Of a stretch of 64,000 nucleotides of DNA, positions 56,412 through 64,000 are shown piece after piece. Both the position numbers and the translations under genes were made by a program. Position 1 is the first letter of the stretch, and every line of letters begins with the position of its first letter. Location of the stretch: the NCBI GenBank assembly GCA_002946415.1, contig NJPS01000022.1, positions 806,001 to 870,000 of the forward strand. The letters run 5' to 3'. The notes under the pieces are model-generated. The model was not told where the DNA came from, did no database searches, and was given only the letters and a program-made list of their open reading frames with translations. The DNA is from Rutstroemia sp. NJR-2017a BVV2 (lineage: Eukaryota; Ascomycota; Leotiomycetes; Helotiales; Rutstroemiaceae).

Positions 56412-59258
56412 CTTACTCTGTTCTAGATTACGCAGTAAAAGCAATTAAAAAAAGAGCTGAGAATGCTGAAAGAAGCGTAACCTTCGCATTGAAACGAGCA
56501 TCGAAATATCAGAATATCCACGGGCAATTCCCCCATTTAACATGCCCACCCCCGTGCTAACAAACGGGAAGCATGCATCAGACACTATCCTGCATCAGTA
56601 GATATGCATTGCACATCTGCATGCATGAACGTTGTGCTATATCGTAATTGCCATATCCATATATCTCCTACCAAAAGAACTTTGTTGAATGTAACCTTAT
56701 GTCCGGACCTCAACGCCCTCGACTGTGATTTGAGAACGATGACTAGCTTGGCCTGGGCCTGACGCAGGTCGGAACTGGTCGAAACTTTAATTGAGCTGTC
56801 CGGTAGATCATTCGTGGAGACCATCAGTGCTCTGGTGGGGTAATGATGTATATGCGATCCTTGTTGTTGGGAACTGGCTTGCCAAGTATGAAGTTTCCGA
56901 GAAGCTAGAGACATTTGGTTTTGCCTGTAGCAGTGGACGTAAGTGCGAGAAATTCGATTCTTGCAGAAGTACGTCTTGATTTGACAGGGCGAGTAGCTGA
57001 ATACCGCCTTTGTATGCATTTGAGAGCATGAAAGATAAGAGCTCCAACGACGGAAACTCTTCATTAATTTCCTCTGGAATCCTTTCCTGAGCTTGACCTG
57101 CTGATTCTAGCATTGAATTTCAAGGTTTTGCGTACCATTTATCAAAGTTCGACTTAAAGAAAACCAGACACAGACTTCCGATCCTAGAGTAGAACGTGCC
57201 ACGCAACGGGACGTCTTAGGATCTGGATTGCTGAAGCGGAAGAAAAGGAGTATATAAAGTTTGTCATCCACGCTAACACAAGGACTATGGCGAACAGGTC
57301 GCAGTTCTTAACGAGAATACACCACCACCACCATCACCACCACCGCTAGCCTAATGATCCGGAACTCTAAATATGAATTATTGAAAAAAGTTTGCGTCCT
57401 AATATAGACAAGTAGTCATTCCCCTGAGAAGTCTCTTCAGGGTGGCATCTGGGTAAGCCGGAACCATGCAACCTTTGGGGATATCCGGCCTGTGCCACGA
57501 CAACAGCTATGGTGGCTATGTGAACGCTGCTTCCTAAATCATGCAGAACAGCCTGGCCTCCTCGAACATATCCTGCAGTTGTATCCCCTTCTTCAATCTA
57601 TCTTGTGCTGGGGCTGAGCTCTTGGGCAGTCCAGAGTAGCCACTATCATCCATGCAAGGCTAGAAACGGCAAGACAGGTTCGTGTCGAACCGTCGACGTT
57701 TTCGACCGAACACTGTAATTTCCTTTGAGACATTTCCGCGCATTTCCTGGTCTAGTTAGGTTTTCCAACCTCAATTCCAGCTCCCATTGTCCCGAAGCCC
57801 GAACCAGGTACCTGTAGTGTAGCCGTATGGCTGGGCACGCGAATGCCTTGTACAAGACTGTCTCGGGTGGAAATCAAGAACTGCAAACATAGAAGAGACA
57901 ATTTTATATACAAGAACACAGTGGGAATGCGAATATATCTGCAGTTGCTGATTTGGACGTATTCTGCTGGACATAAGCTGCTGGCCCTTCCTGTTGGAGC
58001 GAAAGTCCATATATTTTCACGGACGTAAGTAATCTTAGCTAGGAGCATTTACCTATGTCCACCCCACATTTCTCCCGAAACCCGTATAATCGCTCTAAAA
58101 TCTTCTCTAGGGAATTTTTAGTATCACTACGGGATGTCGTCCACTTGCGAAGTTCGGTCCCGGGGTCCACCTCCCCCTTACGAGAGTTTCATGGTGCCGG
58201 TTTGGAGGAGACAAACTCCCCCTTCCACCATGTGAGACTTTTTGCCTCAGATGAAAAGTTCGCACGAGATATCGGCTACTCATATCACTAAGAATAAAGT
58301 TTCATGGTTTGTTCACTTGGTCTTCATTCTAGGGCTAAATGACCGCTTCGACCCAAATCCATTCGTGAGGGACGAAGAAAGACTTGCCAACTTCATACAA
58401 TACGCATCGTTCAACTCTCATATTCTGAATGTGCGCGGAATGGCCTCGACCAAGCTGACACGATGGTACCAGTTGAAAGCATGGATATCTGTTCATGAGC
58501 CTCTGCTATGGAGGAACTGCCCTCTACCAAGGACGAATTGCGAACGGGCATGCATAGCTTTGGAACCAAGGGACGCAAAGACGGTACAGCTGCACAGTGT
58601 TGATCACGCTCGATTCATTTGGATGAATGGATTGGTGGAGAGCAGACCTGTAATGGAATTACAGAGATGTTGATCTCCTGTGCAATTCGTCCTTCACCAC
58701 GCATCCTACACACCTCCGTAATCTCCTTCCGCTCGAGACAACTCTGCATGTACGACATATTATACAGACCTCAAACACACCCACCAACCCATATATACCC
58801 CGCACAACGTCAAACAAATGCAAAAATGCAAAACAAATGAGTGACAAAAGAAGCACCACGACATCTATTCCCCATCCGGGAAATCCCACGTCAAAACCCA
58901 TCATATCGTATCGAGTGAGAAGACTTCAACTCACTCAACCAACCAATCAATCAATCTCATATCTAGTAAACAGAAGAAAAGAATCAATGTACAACACCTT
59001 CAACATTATCGCGAGAGGAAAAGTGATGCTGACAGAGCCTCACGCCCGCACTGCATTTGAATGTGGGCAAAACCTGCTTTGAACCCTGTATTGTGACTGC
59101 GGCTGCGTACTTTCGCAGGGGCGATGCAGTAGGTACTGTGCATTTCAGCCTTTAAAACTCTCGATGAACTTCGAGATATTGGGTTTTTGTTCCGCAGTTT
59201 TGCTTTTTTTCTTTACCAATCGTCGTTCGACGGTAGAAAAAAAAAGAAGGAAAGAAAG
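56412..59258. other. No firm gene; weak frames only
   Basis: A minus-strand frame at 56808-57113 (opening MLESAGQAQERIPEEINEEF) and plus frames at 58055-58291 and 58242-58673 are somewhat protein-like but match nothing I know and have no supporting splice structure. A cac/atc trinucleotide run lies at 57320-57345. Confidence 0.35.
57320..57345 (+). repeat. cac trinucleotide microsatellite
   Basis: Eight cac-type triplets with one atc interruption, in non-coding sequence. Confidence 0.7.
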
Positions 59259-60606
59259 ATGGAAGCAAGTTCCCCAGGTAATTCATCCCACCTCGCCCAA
59301 GAACCCCAATTCTGAACGCCACGTCAGTACCCGCAGCAGCCTCGCCAGAATCATCACCAGTCACATGGCACGTCATAATCTGGATTCTATTCACGCTCGC
59401 CCTGAACTCGATAGTGCAACCCGCCGGCACGATCCTCCCAGTTAGCCTGCCCGATAGACTACGATTCTTCTACTGCAGCTCCCCTCTCGCCTGTTTCTCC
59501 GATGCCTTGTCCGTGCTAATCAGCGTGCCCTGGACACATTACGCACTGCAAGTACCGTGGAGCAAGGCCGCGCGACTGCACGTGTTAAAGCGGCATGCTG
59601 TGAATCCTGTTCAGCCTATCAGTGTAATTGAGCACGTCGAGTACGCTGAACAGCGCGGGTTGCCGCGGAGCGTGTTATTTGTTATTGGGTTTTGCCTGCG
59701 ACGATTAAGCTGTGTGCATTTAGCGGGGTGCCATGGACGCAAACTTGGGGTCTGATGTTTCTGTGTTCGAGTATTGTCTTTGAGGGGCTGGACTGGCTCT
59801 CCAGGTTGGCGGCTGCTCGTGCCCCGAATTCGATAAGTGAAGTGATGGAGATGGATATGATGCATTGGAAGAGCGTCGAACAGGAGCCTCTACGGCGCAA
59901 GATGGACGACCACTTTTTCAGGCAGAGGGTTTTCCATATCGTGCTCGTGATGGCAACGGGGATTAGTCAGTATTGTCTGACCCTCTTCACTATATTGTCT
60001 ATCTGGCAGCATTCAAAGCCTTCCCTAGCTTCGAGATTGACATCTGCGACTGGCAACGTGATCCTTTTATGGATTTCGCTAGTGAGCTTCATATTGATAT
60101 TACTTGTAACTGTCTTCTGGCTCTTTGATGTGGGTCTCTTCAGCTCCCTTTGCGCTGGAAAATCCTTTCGCCGTTCCTTGTCATTCCACTGGCTGTGGAA
60201 GTCATGGCTCCTTGCTATCGCCATCCACCTAGCTCCTTCCCTAGTGGTACGAGACGAGAAGAGTTTGAGTAGACTGCGATCAGCAAGCCTCGCGGAAAGC
60301 ATCGACATATTGTACCCGTTGGCATCGGTGCTTGTAATCCTTTACTATTCGCTGCTTGCTGCAATCAGGATATTTCCAGGCCTCGGGAGATTCCTCTTAA
60401 TTTTAGACAAACACGATCTAATTATAGAGTCAACAGATAATGATCAAAGAGACCCAGCGCAACCTCGTGCAGAAGCATCGGTCGAAGGTATCATAGGGCT
60501 CGCGTTCTTCTGTTTCAATCTCGCGACAAAACCTCTTTGGTACGGCCTTGTCTATGACTCTTCCGAAACTATAAATCCCCCATGGACAGATGTGTTCGGA
60601 AAGTAG
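59259..60606 (+). CDS. Multi-pass fungal membrane protein with an apparent frameshift
   Basis: Exon 59259-59277, a 50-base intron (59278-59327), then coding to 60606. The product has about seven hydrophobic segments (including WHVIIWILFTLALNSIV, LMFLCSSIVFEGLDWL, IVLVMATGISQYCLTLF, ILLWISLVSFILILLVTVFWLF, ILYPLASVLVILYYSLL) and belongs to a fungal group of unknown function, as far as I can tell. The reading frame changes near 59690: SVLFVIG in the first frame is followed by LPATIKLCAFSGVPWTQTWG in the next. One extra T in the tttt run at 59690-59693 would join them smoothly. Either the copy is mutated, the base was miscalled, or a 65-base intron (59658-59722, gttgcc...tttag) removes the junction at the cost of a membrane segment. 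Translation after the shift stays open for 300 codons. Confidence 0.65.
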
Positions 60607-63600
60607 ACTCCACGACTTCGTGGTGGTGGTGGCTTCAATATGATAGAAAAAAGGTAGCTAGAAAAAGGAGTAGAAGCAGGGGATCAGAGGAAACAGATAA
60701 CGAGAAGGATGTTGAAGCGTGGAAGTGTGGAAGCTAATGCGACACAATGAATCAAAAATTGGTTGGAAATTCATCTATCTCCGGGCCTTCGCCGCAAATG
60801 ACATCTGGTAGGATTCACTTCAGACGGGCAAAGATTTCGCAGTAAACCCCCTCCTTCTTCCACAAGAAGTAAAGTATGGGGGTTCAACCGCCACGGAAGC
60901 ATTTGAACTATCATTCTAGAAGCTACTGAGTAATGATTGTATTGATGATGGTGCATGGCCATTTATACACCCCAAGCAATTTAACGTGATTATGGCACAG
61001 CTATTACATTATCTGCGTATTTCCGTATGAATATCGCGCTGTTGCGCATGTGTTTATTCTGCGCTTGCAGCCGTAGTGCTTGGCACAGGCGCAGTATATT
61101 GACACATGAGAAGGACAGCAAGTGTATCACCCGCTGTAGTGGCAGTCTCACAACAATGAGACTGAAATGAAACACTTCCGTGCGAAATAGGACAGGAAAG
61201 ACTAACTATACATACTGCATAGCTTTACTTTCCGCCCGAGCCACCCCACGCACCCCTCATACTCTGTCCACGCGCGTGTCTCTCTTTTCTGCCATGTGCT
61301 GCTGGGGTATTCATGATCGCAGATGAGAAACAGAAAAAAGAACGACGCAGGAACGGAACCACCAGGCGCTATTGAGTAAAATACTGCTGGGGGTTGGCTG
61401 TGTGTGCTTGCCGATCTTTGTTCTGGGAAATTTATAACTTCAACTCTTCCTAAATTGGAAGCATGCGTACCAGGAGTCTTGTGTAGAGAAGCGGTGAATG
61501 GAGGAAAGAATCCCTAAGCCGCAATTTGGGGTTTGTTGTCGCGACCGTGCTGTGTACGTAGCTGAAACCCCCCGCCGATGGTGATGGTAATATGATGGTA
61601 CTCACCATCTCATTCTTGCTCATGTTGACTCATGTCCATCTCCTAGAGCATAGCTGGAGCAAAAAAGAAAGTCCGAAGTAATTTCGGATGCTCAAGCGCT
61701 TGGTCGGTGAATATATGAAAGCTTGGTCCATCGCAATGCTGGCTGGTCTATGCCTTGTCACTCCTTGGGCAGTATGACATGGCATGTCAACAAGATCTGC
61801 GGTTCATGGAATGACAGATTGGACTCTATTCTGTAGCTTGTCAAACCTTTAGTACAGTGGTATATAGCAGCCGAGTAATGTAAAGAATAAATCCGGTAGT
61901 AGATATCGGCCATACAACAGACACGCCGGAATTTCAACTGTGGAGAACAATGCCTTGAAAGCCCCACAATTCTAAGTTCTTAGGACCCCGAGATGTGAGT
62001 GAGATGTCGCTGCGGACCAGAGGACAGCGGAACTGTACTCGGCGGTAGGCGATATGATTGGGACGGACCCCTCCATTGTCTGCTTGATGAGATGGATATT
62101 GATGGGTTTGCAGAAAGGAACACGACGAAGCATGTCGTCATCGATGGAAATATTCTGGAAAAGGGGTCAATGAAAATTTGCTCGAAGGACCATAGGAAGT
62201 ATTCTTTCGACATGCCATCATGCATGTGTTTCTCCTTCCTTTGTGTTGTTCTCCTTCGTATCTGGCGAAATAGAGATTATTGAAGCGAGCGAATTAATGG
62301 CTAGTAATGCAACTAATTCGTACAGCCTCCGCATACTGACACTTACTTATGCATGCGATAGCGAAAGTAAGAAGTTAGCTGGCTGTAGCTTTCTTATTTT
62401 CGAAAGCCGCTTTTGAACCGAGCGGCGAGTTCTCCGTCATCACGAGTCAGTTATTTGATGAGAAGGCTGCCCACGGATGCTGAAGCAGCGAGACATCTAC
62501 AGCTGATGTTAGACATTTTGAGTGGAGGAGGGAGACCCTGGGACGTTGCCAAGGCTTTAGATGAACCAGGAAGGTCAAGTATAAGAATTTAGCATAGCTT
62601 TTGTTGTAAAACCATACCTCGGGTAGAAAGAAGTTGAGACGAAATGCCATGGTAAAATTTTGACCGATAAGTTGATTATTCGCCCCAATTTGACGCCCGA
62701 AATTCTCGTCACCGGGGAATCAGCACATTCTACCGTATCTGCGAAGTAAGGCGGAATGAGAAGGGAAAAGGGGGAGGGGAGGGGTAGGTGGGTTAGGCAA
62801 AGATCTTCCTGATGATCGATAATCTGAAACGACCCAGGATTGTGCTTGATAATCGGGTGCAAATTTCTGTAGTGATGGTGGGAGTACCTGCACGACCCTT
62901 AATACCTCCCGTACGGGTAGGTATTTTGTCGGGTTCGTTAGTGATGTTTCGCTGGGTTTGAGGGACTGGTAGCATGAAAAGTGTCTCTGCTTGTCGGTGC
63001 TTGAATGTTCCCACCCGGATTCATTTGTTATGCACGGAAGCATAGATAGTTCTTCTCGTCCTTCGTAGAATGCGGTTCTGTACGGTAGACTCCTCTCCGG
63101 ACAGCCGTCACTAGGTTCATCCCCATACTTGAAGTTCGAATAAGATTTGACTTCACTGTGCTGTGCTGTGCTGTACCGGCATCCAGAGGAGGATGACTAC
63201 AGTATGAGAAGGGCAAGGAGACCCCAACTATCGAATATGTCGTACCATGCAGCAGACGCAATGCAAGCAAGGCTGGTGGAGAGAGTGAAAGAGCAATACA
63301 GAGTAACGAACAAAAGCCTCAGCCGTTAGTAAAATATATTGAACCCCATCGTTGGCCATGGGAGACCGCCTGATTTCGATGTTTGGTTCACAACCTAGCA
63401 GCTGGGCACGTATGCTGCACGCTGCATACTGCACGCTGCATGCGAATGAGGAGTTTAATTGGCCGAAGCAAACCGAACGAGAGCTGCCATCCGTTTGCTC
63501 CAATTAGATAGGCATAAAATATAAAATCATGATCGCGAGGACGAAATGTATGGTGGGATATGTCGGTGGGGTGCATATTGTGTTGTGTGTCATGTATTTG

Positions 63601-64000
63601 TCCTGTCGTGCCTGTCTCACGAACCCATTTATCCAACCTGGCAGCCTGAGCTTGAGCCTGAGCAGTCCCTTCCTGTTGCATTTCGTTCTTTCTACTCCTT
63701 CCATTCCGTCCATTCCCTCTTCTCATCCTAATCCTTGCGACTCGCGAGAAGATTGCACCGTTGAACCGCTTGACGGAGAAGGAGAACATTGTCCTAAAGC
63801 ACGTTAAGCTCCTTTGGGACATTTAGCATGATCGCCCAGGAAGGCTGATAATTTTGTGAGATTCTGAGAATTACTCGTATGGCAGGCTAACCAATCACAT
63901 ATCGGTATCTCCGGGAGTGCGGAGAGTCTCTGATCAAGTAGCCAATGATATTAAGAAGGACCTGAATCTCCCCCTTGATAGTCGACGAAATGAATGATTT
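60607..64000. other. Right flank without a recognisable gene
   Basis: No frame here is convincing on either strand. Short repeats include ctgtg units near 63151-63173 and two 14-base units (ctgcacgctgcata type) at 63414-63441. The 144-codon minus frame at 63388-63822 is unlike any protein I know. Confidence 0.4.
63414..63441 (+). repeat. 14-bp tandem duplication
   Basis: Two adjacent copies of a ctgcacgctgcata-type unit, differing at the last bases. Confidence 0.7.

Noticed and set aside
56585..57113. Minus-strand frames of 101 and 159 codons
   Set aside because: Partly protein-like, but they overlap in different frames with no intron to join them and no recognised family.
58055..58673. Two overlapping plus-strand frames
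   Set aside because: Could be a relic, but no motif, start context or splice evidence supports a gene.

Overview
This window comes from the nuclear genome of a filamentous ascomycete (Pezizomycotina; a leotiomycete would fit, but that is a weak inference). The evidence is genes broken by short GT-AG introns of about 48-150 bases, fungal-only families (rhodopsin-like 7TM protein, GPI-anchored Cu-only superoxide dismutase, C2H2 and Zn2Cys6 regulators), and no operons, CRISPR arrays or bacterial signals. All gene models were built by hand from reading frames and splice sites, without RNA or database support.

Layout. 1-3.75 kb: an empty flank, then a decayed sugar-transporter gene (frameshift plus two stops) that ends in an 18-bp minisatellite. 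4.0-8.7 kb: a compact housekeeping block with PCNA (+), pyridoxal kinase (+) and dUTPase (-). PCNA and dUTPase both act in DNA replication, and both have MCB-type boxes upstream. 9.7-12 kb: an intact hexose transporter (-) with an 8-nt exon. 14.1-17.7 kb: a 1,182-residue C2H2 zinc-finger protein (-). 17.7-33.9 kb: about 16 kb with no convincing gene, rich in simple repeats and strand-biased purine/pyrimidine tracts. It separates the C2H2 gene from a divergent Zn2Cys6 regulator at 33.9-35.4 kb (+). 36.4-36.9 kb: a small DUF202-type membrane protein. 36.9-44.2 kb: gene-poor sequence with possible relics. 44.2-46.3 kb: a molybdenum-cofactor-sulfurase-like PLP protein without a MOSC domain. 48.0-48.3 kb: a small GPI-anchored secreted protein (-). 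49.8-50.2 kb: V-ATPase subunit f (-). 53.0-53.8 kb: a Cu-only SOD (+). 54.6-56.4 kb: a fungal rhodopsin-domain membrane protein (-). 59.3-60.6 kb: a multi-pass membrane protein with an apparent one-base frameshift. 60.6-64 kb: no gene seen.

No multi-gene metabolic cluster or mobile system is evident. The most distinctive features are an initiator codon split by an intron in PCNA, micro-exons of 8 and 11 nt, a stop-free 48-nt intron in the Zn2Cys6 regulator, the 16-kb interval between two divergent regulators, and the nearby PCNA/dUTPase pair. A genuinely undescribed system cannot be claimed from this sequence alone; the long interval between the two regulators is the best place to look.
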